A stretch of 64,000 bases of DNA from JAUVPY01 sp034412795 (GCA_034412795.1 DAOUMD010000175.1:62001-126000), one strand, 5' to 3'; shown: positions 1-8,533, numbered from the stretch's first letter. The notes: generated by a model from the letters alone, not told the origin. Numbers and translations are program-made.

Positions 1-247
1 AGTTAGCTTCACCGACAGCCCCGACAGCCGTGAGGTTTAGAGGGTAACAGTCATTTCAGGCGAGGTTCTCTATAAGGACAATGTGGTTAAAATTGCTGGT
101 TTAAGATTGCTGTAGACCAATTATGTCAAAACCTGTAAGGTCTTGGCAGAAACAACGTGTCATTCTGAACGGTCGGAGTGGAGTGAAGATCTCTTAGATT
201 AGGTAACATGCCCCTTGTCCTTGGTTTCGTCGTTAAGAGGTGAGGCT
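1..247. other. No gene recognised at left edge
   Basis: No coding frame with a credible start and ribosome site was found here. The last bases hold the AAGAGGTGAG ribosome site used by the gene that starts at 248. A short stretch around 160-195 resembles the degenerate 'cattctgaac...gaagatctc' junk repeats common in such genomes, but no partner copy is clear in this window. Confidence 0.5.
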
Positions 248-796
248 ATGCTCAAGCCGCTCGTTTTTGTCGTCGCGTCTGCCCTCCTCGTCTATATATC
301 GAGAGCGTCCTTGCGCACGCCTGGTTCCCACGGCCTTTATCGATTCTTTGCCTGGGAGGCCATCCTGGCTCTGGCCTTGCTAAACTTGGATAGCTGGTTC
401 CGCGATCCCTTTTCCTGGCATCAGCTTATCTCATGGCCCCTGCTGGTCACCTCTCTCTTCCTGGTGATCCACGGCGTCCAGTTGCTCAAACACATGGGGC
501 AGCAGGACTCTCGACGGGATGACGCGCCCATGCTCGATTTCGAAAAGACCACCACGCTGGTTGCCGTGGGCGCGTACCGCTACATTCGACATCCCCTGTA
601 CAGTTCCCTGTTCTTTCTGGCGTGGGGCGTTTTTTTCAAGAAGCCGTCGTGGCTGGGCGCTGGCCTGGTACTGGCAGCAAGCGCGTTCCTGGTGATAACG
701 GCTAAAATCGAGGAAACGGAGGACATCCGCTTTTTCGGCCCCGCCTACCAGGCGTATATGCAACAGACCAGGATGTTTATCCCCTTCTTGTTCTAA
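248..796 (+). CDS. Isoprenylcysteine carboxyl methyltransferase-like membrane protein (copy 1)
   Basis: A 182-residue integral membrane protein of the ICMT/PEMT type, a fold that moves a methyl group from S-adenosylmethionine to a membrane-embedded acceptor. Seen: four to five hydrophobic segments, the family signature RHPLY at residues 114-118 preceded by GAYRYI, and the acidic EETE at 155-158 followed by an aromatic-rich tail, which together form the SAM pocket in known members. The ATG at 248 is preferred over an upstream TTG at 215 because AAGAGGTGAG lies just before it. The natural substrate cannot be read from sequence; bacterial members act on lipids or small molecules rather than prenyl-cysteine. 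Two further proteins of the same type lie within 5 kb (3282 and 5013). Confidence 0.85.
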   Translation: MLKPLVFVVASALLVYISRASLRTPGSHGLYRFFAWEAILALALLNLDSWFRDPFSWHQLISWPLLVTSLFLVIHGVQLLKHMGQQDSRRDDAPMLDFEKTTTLVAVGAYRYIRHPLYSSLFFLAWGVFFKKPSWLGAGLVLAASAFLVITAKIEETEDIRFFGPAYQAYMQQTRMFIPFLF

Positions 797-1266
797 GTAC
801 ATCGACTTGAAGCGAATTGTGAGATACGTCGTATTGGATTAGATCAACACTTTCGAGTGCGTCTCTGTCCTGTTACTGAAACGCAGACTGCGGTAACCCA
901 TGTAGATCTCTGGCAAGACTAGCAGTCTGATCCTAAGCCAAACTCCAGCAAGGATATCCGCGGATAGGATTGCAGATTGTATATCTTTGTAGTAGTAGGC
1001 TAGCTTGAGGTGACAAGATTCAACGGCCTGCGCTATGCCAAGTTTTTTGTCAAGCACTCAAGTGCAGAGTTTCCGAACTTGAGTGCTTGATACCTACTGT
1101 AGTTTGAGTTACGATGAGCGTAGAACTACGGGACGGAGTTCAGGATGGAAGACCATTGCTGGCACTGACGTGGTTCTCGGAGTTTTTCTATGGCCTGAAT
1201 ACGTCACTGACTAGATTCGGGCCAGTACCCTACTTGATATCCTATTGTGAAGAGAGGATAATCTTC
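797..1266. other. Intergenic region with hairpin
   Basis: No supported gene. A 72-codon minus-strand frame at 839-1057 has no ribosome site and no recognisable protein. The region contains a perfect 14-bp inverted repeat at 1050-1090. An in-frame extension of the next gene to an ATG at 1114 was considered, but its first 51 codons do not look like the start of a B12-binding protein. Confidence 0.5.
1050..1090. repeat. Perfect inverted repeat, 14-bp arms
   Basis: Arms at 1050-1063 (TCAAGCACTCAAGT) and 1077-1090 are exact reverse complements around a 13-base loop. There is no T-run after either arm, so it is not a standard terminator. It lies about 180 bases upstream of the radical SAM gene and could be an operator or a transcript leader hairpin; this is inference. 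Confidence 0.6.
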
Positions 1267-2763
1267 TTGCACATCCTTCTCATCAATCCACCGCACCCAT
1301 CGATCGGAAGCCGAATTCCCCGTGAGCACTTACCGCCTCTCGGTTTGCTGTCGGTGGGCGGTCCACTGATCGATGCAGGGCACGAAGTACGGCTTCTGGA
1401 CGCGGAATTTGGTCCCATGCCTACCAGAAAGATCGTGGAACAGGTTGTAACACGCGCTCCCGAAGCCATTCTTGTGGGCCATTCCGGTTCGACATCTGGA
1501 CATCCCATCGTGACCGACATCACCCACGCCATTCGCGCCGTGCTGCCTGAGAGCTGGATTGTCTATGGCGGGGTATTCCCAACCTATCACTGGCAGGAAG
1601 TTCTGGATGAGGAACCGCAGATCGATGTCATCGTACGGGGTGAAGGGGAAGAAACGGTGACGCGTGTTATCCAGGCGTTGGAGACAGGCGCTCCACTCGA
1701 AGCTATTCCTGGGATTGCCTTTCGGAAAAAGGGCGTACCGTTGGCTACACCACCTGCTCCACTCATCCATGATCTGGATGCCTTTCGCGTTGGATGGGAG
1801 CTTATCGACCACAGCCGTTACAGCTATTGGGGAGATCGTCGTGCCGTCGTGGTTCAGTTCTCCCGTGGTTGTCCGCATGCGTGCAATTACTGCGGTCAAC
1901 GCGGATTCTGGACTCGCTGGAGGCACCGGGACCCACAGGCATTCGCGGCGGAGCTGGCCTGGCTCCATCGCACCCATGGGGTTGAAGTGATTAACCTGGC
2001 CGATGAGAATCCGACGTCCTCCAGAAAGGTCTGGCGCACTTTTCTTGAAGCCCTCATTGCCGAAGAGGTTCCTCTGACCTTAGTTGGTTCAACCCGGGCG
2101 GATGACATTGTCCGTGACGCTGACATCCTGCACCTTTACAAGAAAGCCGGTGTCGCCCGCTTTCTGCTCGGCATAGAGAGTTACGATGAGGAAACACTGC
2201 GCAAGATCCGGAAGGGCGGAACAAGAGCCAAAGATCGTGAAGCTATCCGGCTACTGCGTCAGCATGATATTCTCTCGATGGCGACCTACGTTGTCGGGTT
2301 TGAGGAGGAGACATATCACGATTACGTGCGAGGGTTGAAACAACTCCTCTCCTACGATCCTGATCAGATCCAGTTGTTGTATTTGACCCCACATCGTTGG
2401 ACACCGTATTTCCACATGGCGGCCGAAAGGCGGGTCATTCAGACTGACAGGCGGAAGTGGGATTATAAGCACCAAGTGCTTGCCACCCGTCACATGCCAG
2501 CCTGGCGTGTTCTGATATGGGTGAAGTTCATCGAGGCCGTTATGCAATTGCGCCCGCGGTCTCTTTGGCGCGTCCTCACCCATCGTGACCGGCCAATACG
2601 CGATGCCATGCGTTGGTATTATCGAATCGGACGACGGGTGTGGCCCTACGAAATATGGAACTTCCTTTTTCGAGACCGATATCAAAAGGATGGTCCTACG
2701 CTCGCAGATTTCTGGGGTGCACCACAAGACAGCGAAAGGGTATCTTTCACTGTCACGCAATAA
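1267..2763 (+). CDS. B12-binding domain radical SAM protein, BchE-like
   Basis: About 498 residues. The N-terminus (ILLINPP at residues 3-9, PPLGLLSVGG near 25, VGHSGSTSGHP near 75) is the cobalamin-binding Rossmann half found in this class, and the centre carries the radical SAM cluster motif CX3CX2C at Cys202, Cys206 and Cys209 inside RGCPHACNYCGQRG. The wording around both motifs resembles BchE, the anaerobic Mg-protoporphyrin monomethyl ester cyclase, but no other bacteriochlorophyll gene is present, so another C-methylation or cyclisation is equally possible. The TTG at 1267 is chosen because homologous proteins start right at the KILLINPP strand and GAAGAGAGGAT precedes it; an ATG at 1114 would add 51 unlikely residues. 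It is followed 11 bases later by a membrane protein gene, suggesting one transcript. Confidence 0.85.
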   Translation: MHILLINPPHPSIGSRIPREHLPPLGLLSVGGPLIDAGHEVRLLDAEFGPMPTRKIVEQVVTRAPEAILVGHSGSTSGHPIVTDITHAIRAVLPESWIVYGGVFPTYHWQEVLDEEPQIDVIVRGEGEETVTRVIQALETGAPLEAIPGIAFRKKGVPLATPPAPLIHDLDAFRVGWELIDHSRYSYWGDRRAVVVQFSRGCPHACNYCGQRGFWTRWRHRDPQAFAAELAWLHRTHGVEVINLADENPTSSRKVWRTFLEALIAEEVPLTLVGSTRADDIVRDADILHLYKKAGVARFLLGIESYDEETLRKIRKGGTRAKDREAIRLLRQHDILSMATYVVGFEEETYHDYVRGLKQLLSYDPDQIQLLYLTPHRWTPYFHMAAERRVIQTDRRKWDYKHQVLATRHMPAWRVLIWVKFIEAVMQLRPRSLWRVLTHRDRPIRDAMRWYYRIGRRVWPYEIWNFLFRDRYQKDGPTLADFWGAPQDSERVSFTVTQ

Positions 2764-2774
2764 GGAGACCTGCT

Positions 2775-3275
2775 GTGGAGACTGAACGGATTCGAAGACG
2801 CATTCGCTATCTTCTTATACTCTTTAGCCTGGCACTCGTCATCAGTGGGCTGACGGCGGTGCCGATCAAGTGGGAGATAGATATTCTTCAGGACATAATT
2901 GGGGAAGGGACTTGGATGGAGCAAGTGTGGGCACCCATGGCGCACTGGATTTCGTTCGTTCACCGTGGCCTGACAGAGACGTCTCAAGAGTATCCTTTTA
3001 TATTCTATGGGACCGATTGGCTTGCCTTCGCTCACATTGTTATCGCTGTGGCCTTCTTGGGGCCGCTGCGAGATCCAGTTAAGAACCTGTGGGTTGTTGA
3101 GTTTGGTATGATCGCATGCGTGCTGGTGTTTCCTACGGTAATGATCTTCGGTCCAATTCGGGGCATTCCGTTCTTCTGGTGCTTGCTTGATTGCTCTTTT
3201 GGGATGCTGGGCATCATCCCCCTGTGGTTGTCTCGGCGTTATATACAACGACTCATGGTACTGGAGGCGACTTAA
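2775..3275 (+). CDS. Small integral membrane protein, unknown function
   Basis: About 166 residues with four probable membrane helices (roughly residues 10-30, 70-90, 100-120 and 130-150) and a basic N-terminus (TERIRRRIR). No family was recognised. The GTG at 2775 is chosen because AAGGAGA sits 7 bases upstream and the upstream part of the open frame is only the shadow of the radical SAM gene. It lies between the radical SAM gene (11 bases upstream) and an ICMT-like methyltransferase (6 bases downstream), so the three are probably co-transcribed and could act on one membrane substrate; that link is inference. Confidence 0.75.
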   Translation: METERIRRRIRYLLILFSLALVISGLTAVPIKWEIDILQDIIGEGTWMEQVWAPMAHWISFVHRGLTETSQEYPFIFYGTDWLAFAHIVIAVAFLGPLRDPVKNLWVVEFGMIACVLVFPTVMIFGPIRGIPFFWCLLDCSFGMLGIIPLWLSRRYIQRLMVLEAT

Positions 3276-3281
3276 ACAGAA

Positions 3282-3872
3282 ATGGTTCTTCCCATGTACC
3301 TGATGGCAGCATTCCTGCTGCTTCTTGGTGGATTCATCGTGTTCCGCGTCTTGGTTCGACGTGACTATCGGCATAGGGGTTACCTGACACCGCTGACATC
3401 CTTCTTAGAGCTTGTTATCTGGCTGCTGTTTGTCTGCTTCCCTGACATCTACAATCCTCCTGACTGGTGGTTGGTATGCTTTGCCAATACACCCGTCAGT
3501 CCGGTCCACAAGATCATTGGATCTACCTTGGTGGCGGTGGGGATGGCTGTAGCGCTGATCGCCATGGCCGGGCTTGGGGTGCGCACCACCATGGGGGACA
3601 AGGTACAGGCCCTCCAGCAGACAGGCTTGTACCGCGTGAGCAGGAACCCCCAGCTCGTGGGAGGCGGTCTGGCGGTCCTCGGAGTTGCCGTGTTGTGGCC
3701 ATCGTGGTATGCCCTGGGCTGGGTCGTTCTGTACGGAGTCATCGGACACCTGATGGTCCTTGCCGAAGAAGAGCATCTGCGCTCGACGCACGGTGAGACA
3801 TACGTGAAGTATTGCCGAGAGATACCGCGCTACATAGGCATCCCACGCAAGTCAAAGAACGCTACCGCCTAA
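3282..3872 (+). CDS. Isoprenylcysteine carboxyl methyltransferase-like membrane protein (copy 2)
   Basis: A 196-residue protein with about five hydrophobic segments. The ICMT/PEMT signature is present in a variant form: TGLYRVSRNPQ ending at residue 124 (RNPQ in place of the usual RHPxY) and an acidic AEEEH at 161-165, followed by YVKYCREIPRYIG. This is a SAM-dependent methyltransferase fold that works on lipid-phase substrates. It starts 6 bases after the preceding membrane protein gene, and the short spacing suggests translational coupling with the radical SAM unit. The Asn for His change in the signature is also seen in some phospholipid methyltransferases, so activity is still likely. The substrate is unknown. 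Confidence 0.82.
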   Translation: MVLPMYLMAAFLLLLGGFIVFRVLVRRDYRHRGYLTPLTSFLELVIWLLFVCFPDIYNPPDWWLVCFANTPVSPVHKIIGSTLVAVGMAVALIAMAGLGVRTTMGDKVQALQQTGLYRVSRNPQLVGGGLAVLGVAVLWPSWYALGWVVLYGVIGHLMVLAEEEHLRSTHGETYVKYCREIPRYIGIPRKSKNATA

Positions 3873-3962
3873 TCAGCGCATACAACTTTCGTTCTCGCGG
3901 CGGCCTGACCAATATCGGCGTCGGCCATGCTCGTTGAAGCGCGCGTATACTTGCAAATGTGG

Positions 3963-3968
3963 TATAAT
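3963..3968 (+). promoter_or_regulatory. Possible extended -10 promoter element
   Basis: TGGTATAAT gives a perfect TATAAT at 3963-3968 with an extended TGn. No good -35 box stands 17 bases upstream. It lies 54 bases before the gene starting at 4022. The same TGGTATAAT word recurs at 56520-56528 before another gene. Confidence 0.4.
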
Positions 3969-4021
3969 AGAATAGGATCATTCTACCGGAATCACTAGTA
4001 GGCAGTGGTCTGGAGATGACC

Positions 4022-4957
4022 ATGAGCGAAACAGGCGATGAGCAACAAGCCGGGACACCAGGGATGCCGAGCGAAGATACCGGCCCGAACCGACGGTTGA
4101 GCGCCCTGCTGGGAGGCATAGTTTTTCTGTTTGGCCTTGGTTTTGGGCTATATCTGACCGTTCTGGTAATGAGTGCGGAAGCGGCCGCTGTTTTCTCGAT
4201 GTCTGCCAGCGAGATGCCGACGAACCCACTGAGAAATCTCATATGCCCCCCGCTGTTGGCCAAGCACGAGACAAGAAGTGTCACGGCTACCATCTTCAAC
4301 CCACGCGACAGAGTGACGGGATATTCCGTCCACATGTTTGGGACCGTCATCGGGGACGATGGCCAGCACACCGGCCCTGTCGTCCTTTCAGATCCGAACA
4401 GCAGCAGGGCCAGGTTGACTTCAGTCGGTGTTAGTGACCTGGGGTATTGCTCGACATGTGCCTCGAAGACGGCCGAGGTTACCATACCCTCGGGCGAAAC
4501 CGTTGATATGACTTGGCGGGTGGGGCTTGAGGACGAGATCCAGGGGAAGCAGATTGCGTTACGGCTGTATGCGTTTGGGAGGGGTGACGACAGGACTCAC
4601 ACTCTCGGCTTTCACGCCTGGGACTTCTCATATCAGGGAACGTGTGGCATAACCATCATCAACCTGCTTGGTCTCACCGGGAGACAGGTCAGTGGCCTGG
4701 CTTTGTTGAGCATGTTGCTGGGGGGCATAGTCTGGCTATACGGACGCACACCGTTGGGCCGTCTCGGCTATATCGCAGCCATCTCAGGCGGTCTCCTTTG
4801 GCTCATTCTCCTGTCGCGTCTCACGATATCGATAGGTACCGTCAACTTCCTTGGCCCTATCCTTTCTGTTCTCACATGTTCGACGCCCTTCCTTGTTCTG
4901 GCCCTCCTGGTCGTCTTGGTGATTCCCCTTGTGCTCAGGCTCTACCGACGGGCATAA
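4022..4957 (+). CDS. Membrane protein with extracytoplasmic domain, unknown function
   Basis: About 311 residues. A Pro/Gly-rich cytoplasmic start is followed by one hydrophobic helix (about residues 30-55), a hydrophilic beta-rich region of some 130 residues with a CSTC Cys pair near residue 144, and three or four C-terminal helices. The middle part (RSVTATIFNPRD, SGETVDMTWRVGL) reads like an Ig-like exported domain. No family was recognised. ATG 4022 is preferred to ATG 4016 because TGGAG at 4011-4015 would be too close to the latter. It stands alone: a probable promoter lies upstream and the next gene is on the other strand. Confidence 0.7.
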   Translation: MSETGDEQQAGTPGMPSEDTGPNRRLSALLGGIVFLFGLGFGLYLTVLVMSAEAAAVFSMSASEMPTNPLRNLICPPLLAKHETRSVTATIFNPRDRVTGYSVHMFGTVIGDDGQHTGPVVLSDPNSSRARLTSVGVSDLGYCSTCASKTAEVTIPSGETVDMTWRVGLEDEIQGKQIALRLYAFGRGDDRTHTLGFHAWDFSYQGTCGITIINLLGLTGRQVSGLALLSMLLGGIVWLYGRTPLGRLGYIAAISGGLLWLILLSRLTISIGTVNFLGPILSVLTCSTPFLVLALLVVLVIPLVLRLYRRA

Positions 4958-5012
4958 CCTGTCTCAGGTTCGACTTCTTATCGGGCACGCTATCTGCGAG
5001 TTGGTTTAACGA

Positions 5013-5534
5013 TCAAAACCACGTCCCTGTGCGATAAGCCCGGTAGTCATCACCGAACTGTGATTCCAGCGCCTTTTCCTCCAAGCCTTGCCAATAGAGG
5101 ATATTTCCGATGCCCACCAGTCCGGCAGCCAAACTGACGATCGCGCCGTGATACATCACCGAGCCAATGATCCAGAGAATGAAGCCGGTGTACATAGGAT
5201 GGCGGATCTTTGAGAAGAGCCCGGTCTTCACCAGGTGGTCGATGTTTTCCAGGCCTCTCAGTTGAATCACCGATACGATGGCCAGACCCCAACCCAGCAC
5301 CTGAACACCCAGGCCAATCCATGGCAAGGGGCCAGGCAAGGTAAGCCGCAGCGGGTCCAGGGGGCACATGTTGAACCAGCCCGCCCACATCAGGAACATA
5401 GAGGCAAAGATCAAAGCAAAGACGATTCGGCTGGAGTTATCCACCCGGCCGGCTTTTTTGAGCCGTTCGTAGCTGGTGCGGATCACCAGACCCAGTACAA
5501 AAAGACCCAGGAAAATAAGGTAAGCGGTATTCAT
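5013..5534 (-). CDS. Isoprenylcysteine carboxyl methyltransferase-like membrane protein (copy 3)
   Basis: 173 residues, about five hydrophobic segments. The signature RHPMY is at residues 111-115, and LEEKAL at 151-156 followed by FGDDYRAY is the second half of the SAM pocket of ICMT/PEMT methyltransferases; the family methylates lipid-phase acceptors. The ATG at 5534 is chosen because an upstream extension would overlap the preceding gene by 85 bases. It follows the gene ending at 5549 by 14 bases, so the two are probably one operon. This is the third protein of this fold in 5.5 kb and reads towards the first two. Confidence 0.85.
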   Translation of the reverse strand: MNTAYLIFLGLFVLGLVIRTSYERLKKAGRVDNSSRIVFALIFASMFLMWAGWFNMCPLDPLRLTLPGPLPWIGLGVQVLGWGLAIVSVIQLRGLENIDHLVKTGLFSKIRHPMYTGFILWIIGSVMYHGAIVSLAAGLVGIGNILYWQGLEEKALESQFGDDYRAYRTGTWF

Positions 5535-5548
5535 CTCTCGGTCCTTTA

Positions 5549-6115
5549 TCACACCCCTCTCTCTGCCCGGCGCTTGATGGCCTTCAACCACATGACCCGG
5601 ATCCAGCCGCTCCCCAGGGAAATCAAGCGCCAATAGAAAGCGAACTTCTTGCGCACGACATCGTTGGGTGCCCAGATGCGCGTTTCGGTGCTCAGCATTG
5701 TCCCTTTCCCGGCCGGCTGCACGAGCAGGTTGGCTGCCACCTTGGCGTACGCATCACTATCAAAGTCGATAAATGCCCCTGGGTCCGTCACCTCGACGCC
5801 CTCGCCCCCGGTCAGCTTCCAGAACTGCCCGATCAGCCCAAAGACGATCTCCTCGTCCTTCACCTCGGCCAGGGGGATGAAGCCTTCATCGTAAAGCTGG
5901 ACCAAAAAGGTCTTGTCTTCGGTCCTCGCCTGGGTTGCCTTGCCGACCAGCTTGGCCGGCAGATCGCGCAGATTGAGCATCAGGTACACCAGAGGCGATA
6001 GGTCGGAAGGCAACAGATCTTTGACGGCGGCGAAGGTTTCCTCCGGCGGCGCGTCAACGGTCACCTTGTGGACCTCGTTGAAGTCATAGCTGGGAAGAAA
6101 TTCATCAATTTTCAT
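5549..6115 (-). CDS. SRPBCC-like protein, unknown function
   Basis: About 188 residues, no signal peptide, soluble. The start HKVTVDAPPEETFAAV and the stretch EIVFGLIGQFWKL near residue 90 resemble the helix-grip (SRPBCC/polyketide cyclase-like) proteins that bind lipids or hydrophobic ligands; this assignment is by pattern only. ATG 6115 follows AAAAGGGTG; a GTG at 6121 is the alternative start. It is transcribed together with the methyltransferase at 5013-5534, so a role in handling its hydrophobic substrate can be imagined but is not shown. Confidence 0.65.
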   Translation of the reverse strand: MKIDEFLPSYDFNEVHKVTVDAPPEETFAAVKDLLPSDLSPLVYLMLNLRDLPAKLVGKATQARTEDKTFLVQLYDEGFIPLAEVKDEEIVFGLIGQFWKLTGGEGVEVTDPGAFIDFDSDAYAKVAANLLVQPAGKGTMLSTETRIWAPNDVVRKKFAFYWRLISLGSGWIRVMWLKAIKRRAERGV

Positions 6116-6185
6116 GTTCACCCTTTTGTAGTCATCTGTGCTTCATCCGCTCTTCCTCTATACCTGTCTCGGTTCTCCAATCAGG

Positions 6186-7004
6186 TCAGCGTTTGGGCCG
6201 TTTAATACGGGCTTCTGGCGGTGAGAAAGACTCTCTGGCCCGTATGGGAGACATATCTTCTTCTTCGTATTCGGCGGCCAGCCAGCGACGGCCGACCAGA
6301 TAGAGGACCAATCCGGCAAGCAGGATCAACGATACGCGCCAACCTGAGATCTGCGCCAGGGCCAGGTCGTGGCCCAGCAACGTATAGGCCAGCATGCCGG
6401 GCGCGATGCCAATCAGGTTGGCCAGCATATAACGTCCAAAGCGCATACGGCTCAGCCCGGCCAGGTAGCCGATGAAGTCCAGCGAGATGACCGGTGTCAG
6501 CCGCGCGGCTAGCACGATCCAGAAGCCGTGCACTTCGCCCAGCCGGTCGATGCGTTCTATGTAGCGCGGCTCAATCCAGCGCCCGACAACTCCCTCGCCT
6601 AGCAGGCGGGCCAGCCAGAAGCTGGCCATCGCCCCGGCCAGGCCACCGGCCCAGGAGAGCAGCGAACCCCACCAGACTCCGTAGAGTACGCCGTTGGCCC
6701 CGGCGATCAGCGAGCTGGGCAGCGGCGCAATGACCGCCTGGGCTATCATCAAAAGCAAGCTGACGGCTGGCGTCCACAGGCCGAAGCCGCGCAGATAGCC
6801 GGCCACCTCATGCACCGACTCGGCGTCGAAAGCCATCTGCACGGCTGCCGGCCAACCCGGCTTAAGCAAGAGCAGGGCCCCCGCTGCCAGGGCCGACGCC
6901 AAGATGGCGAGCCGCCATCGCCGGTTTCTAGTCGAATTGATTTTAATCCAGTCCTGTTTGGGGTATCTTTGCGCGTGCACTGTAGCCCTGATTGTGCATA
7001 GCAT
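6186..7004 (-). CDS. TVP38/TMEM64 family membrane protein
   Basis: 272 residues with five to six membrane helices. The central part carries the TVP38/TMEM64 (VTT, formerly SNARE-associated) pattern: APLPSSLIAGANGVLYG near residue 95, a reentrant Gly-rich stretch WAGGLAGAMASFWLARLLG near 120, and LAARLTPVISLDFIGYLAGLSRM near 165 with the conserved Arg and Asp. Members of this superfamily (DedA relatives) have been linked to membrane lipid scrambling and polyprenyl-phosphate recycling. No strong ribosome site precedes the ATG at 7004, so an internal start before the first helix is possible. It stands apart from the genes either side by about 70 bases. Confidence 0.85.
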   Translation of the reverse strand: MLCTIRATVHAQRYPKQDWIKINSTRNRRWRLAILASALAAGALLLLKPGWPAAVQMAFDAESVHEVAGYLRGFGLWTPAVSLLLMIAQAVIAPLPSSLIAGANGVLYGVWWGSLLSWAGGLAGAMASFWLARLLGEGVVGRWIEPRYIERIDRLGEVHGFWIVLAARLTPVISLDFIGYLAGLSRMRFGRYMLANLIGIAPGMLAYTLLGHDLALAQISGWRVSLILLAGLVLYLVGRRWLAAEYEEEDMSPIRARESFSPPEARIKRPKR

Positions 7005-7073
7005 AACACACTTTGTTTAACATCTCTTTATCAAATTTTTAACGGAAAATTAACGATCAGTTCAGAGAACTGT

Positions 7074-7463
7074 TCATACATTTGCTCTTTCAAGATCATC
7101 CGCATGGCCGGAGATAAGCGCCATCATTTTCTGGTGGGAGTCCTTGAGTTCCGCCGCAACGGTCTCATACGGTTGATGGCGGTGCTCTTGGAAGATCTTT
7201 TCGTTGAGCTCCGGTGTGGTCTTCCAGGTATACACCGGCGCGGGCATCTCCGGTTTCACCCCCCGGCCCCCCTCTTCGTACCAGGTGAAAAACAGATGGT
7301 GCCAGGCTTTGAGGTGGGCCAGGATGTCTTTAACCGACCATTCGCCATTAACGCCCGGTTTGTTCCGATCCTCAGATGACAGGGGCTCGATTAACGAGAA
7401 GAGACGGTCAAAGTTCTCTTGGGATAACGATAAGAGTTGTTCCTTGGTTTCGGGCCTTGGCAT
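7074..7463 (-). CDS. ClbS/DfsB-type four-helix protein, C-terminally short
   Basis: 129 residues. The order PRPETKEQLL, LSSEDRNKPGVNGEWSVKDILAHLKAWHH and the four-helix layout match the ClbS/DfsB group of the DinB superfamily; ClbS itself protects against colibactin by hydrolysing it. Family members are usually about 165-170 residues with a C-terminal Tyr/Trp-rich strand and a SxHYxWA motif, and that part is missing: the frame stops after DDLERANV. No continuation was found in another frame, so this is either a truncated gene or a short variant. The start is firm, with GGAGGAGG 6 bases before the ATG. Confidence 0.7.
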   Translation of the reverse strand: MPRPETKEQLLSLSQENFDRLFSLIEPLSSEDRNKPGVNGEWSVKDILAHLKAWHHLFFTWYEEGGRGVKPEMPAPVYTWKTTPELNEKIFQEHRHQPYETVAAELKDSHQKMMALISGHADDLERANV

Positions 7464-7527
7464 TGCTCCTCCTCCAAAGTGAGTCCTCTATTTCAGTTTT
7501 GCCCGTGCTTTTGGATTGCTGAACTCC

Positions 7528-8415
7528 TTAAGGCAACGTTTTTTCCAACGCCTCCGACGTTTGCTCAACCAAGCCAAACAAAGCGTCAAAAAAGGCTTCG
7601 TCGTTATGTTCTTTTAGGTCAATGTAAAAGTCACGATGCCGCCCTGATGGCAAAAAACCAAGATCACGTAGATTCTCGCTCAGTTGTTCCAGGTCAAAAC
7701 CAATCACTCTGGAATAATATTGGTTGACCGGAAACCAAATGCCTTGCCATGTTTCTTCTATTACTACGTAAAACACTGATAGTGGATACGGTTTTGGATT
7801 CTCCCAATGCTCCAATTCCGACAATGCGCGTTGCCTAAATGGAACCCATGCTTTTGCCCCTTTCTTGGGTTCAAGGCCTAGTCTTCTACATTTTCCTAGA
7901 AACACTCGTAGACGACTGGCAACCGCTGCCCCAATCTTCTGTTCAACCGCTGCTACGGCACGCTCAACACTCTCAGGAAATGAACCTGGCGGTGGAAGCT
8001 CTTCCACACGATCCAAAAAGGTCAGTAATAGGTTTATGAAACCCAAGATAGCCTTGGCTTCTGCTGAATTATATCCCACAGCGCCGTGAGCAGTGGGGTT
8101 GCGAAACAACTGGAAGGCCCCAGTGTACAAATGGTATATGCCCTCTTGTTCTGACTTACGGCTCGCAAGGTGCTTGGCCAGTGTACCGGTGTCGGGATCA
8201 AAAGCGTATTTCGCCAGCCGCACTCCCATTAATCTGTCATTGTGTGCAGCTTTCCTAAGTCGTTCTTCCAGGAACACGCAGGCGCTTCGTACCGCTTCGT
8301 CGTGATTACCGATATGGATAAGGTCGCCACATCGATGCAGCAGTTCCTGGTTCAAACCAGCTCGGGCTTCAATGCTGCGCCGAATTTGACGCATTTCATC
8401 GTCAGTTAGGATCAT
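7528..8415 (-). CDS. TIGR02391 (Ymh-type) protein
   Basis: 295 residues, soluble. The stretch from about residue 45 to 135 (ACVFLEERLRKAA, then IYHLYTGAFQLFRNPTAHG, then AKAILGFINLLLTFLDRVE) is the TIGR02391 domain, whose hallmark is an RNPxAH motif within a helical HEPN-like arrangement; HEPN-type RN-x4-H motifs are ribonuclease sites in toxins, but whether RNPxAH is catalytic here is inference. Unusually, the domain is followed by about 150 further residues of unknown nature with many aromatic residues. AGGGAGAC precedes the ATG. It lies downstream of hsdR on the same strand, with 118 bases between, so it is a likely accessory gene of the restriction island. Confidence 0.75.
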   Translation of the reverse strand: MILTDDEMRQIRRSIEARAGLNQELLHRCGDLIHIGNHDEAVRSACVFLEERLRKAAHNDRLMGVRLAKYAFDPDTGTLAKHLASRKSEQEGIYHLYTGAFQLFRNPTAHGAVGYNSAEAKAILGFINLLLTFLDRVEELPPPGSFPESVERAVAAVEQKIGAAVASRLRVFLGKCRRLGLEPKKGAKAWVPFRQRALSELEHWENPKPYPLSVFYVVIEETWQGIWFPVNQYYSRVIGFDLEQLSENLRDLGFLPSGRHRDFYIDLKEHNDEAFFDALFGLVEQTSEALEKTLP

Positions 8416-8533
8416 AATGTGTCTCCCTATTCTTGTCTGGTGCCAAACGAGGCAGCTGAGCCATAATTCTTCACACCCCCCTTAAACGCCTTCCCCAGAA
8501 TCGACGGCAGCGCACAGCAAGAGCTTAGCATCA

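Noticed and set aside
839..1057. 72-codon minus-strand frame
   Set aside because: No ribosome site, no protein pattern, and it runs into the 14-bp inverted repeat.
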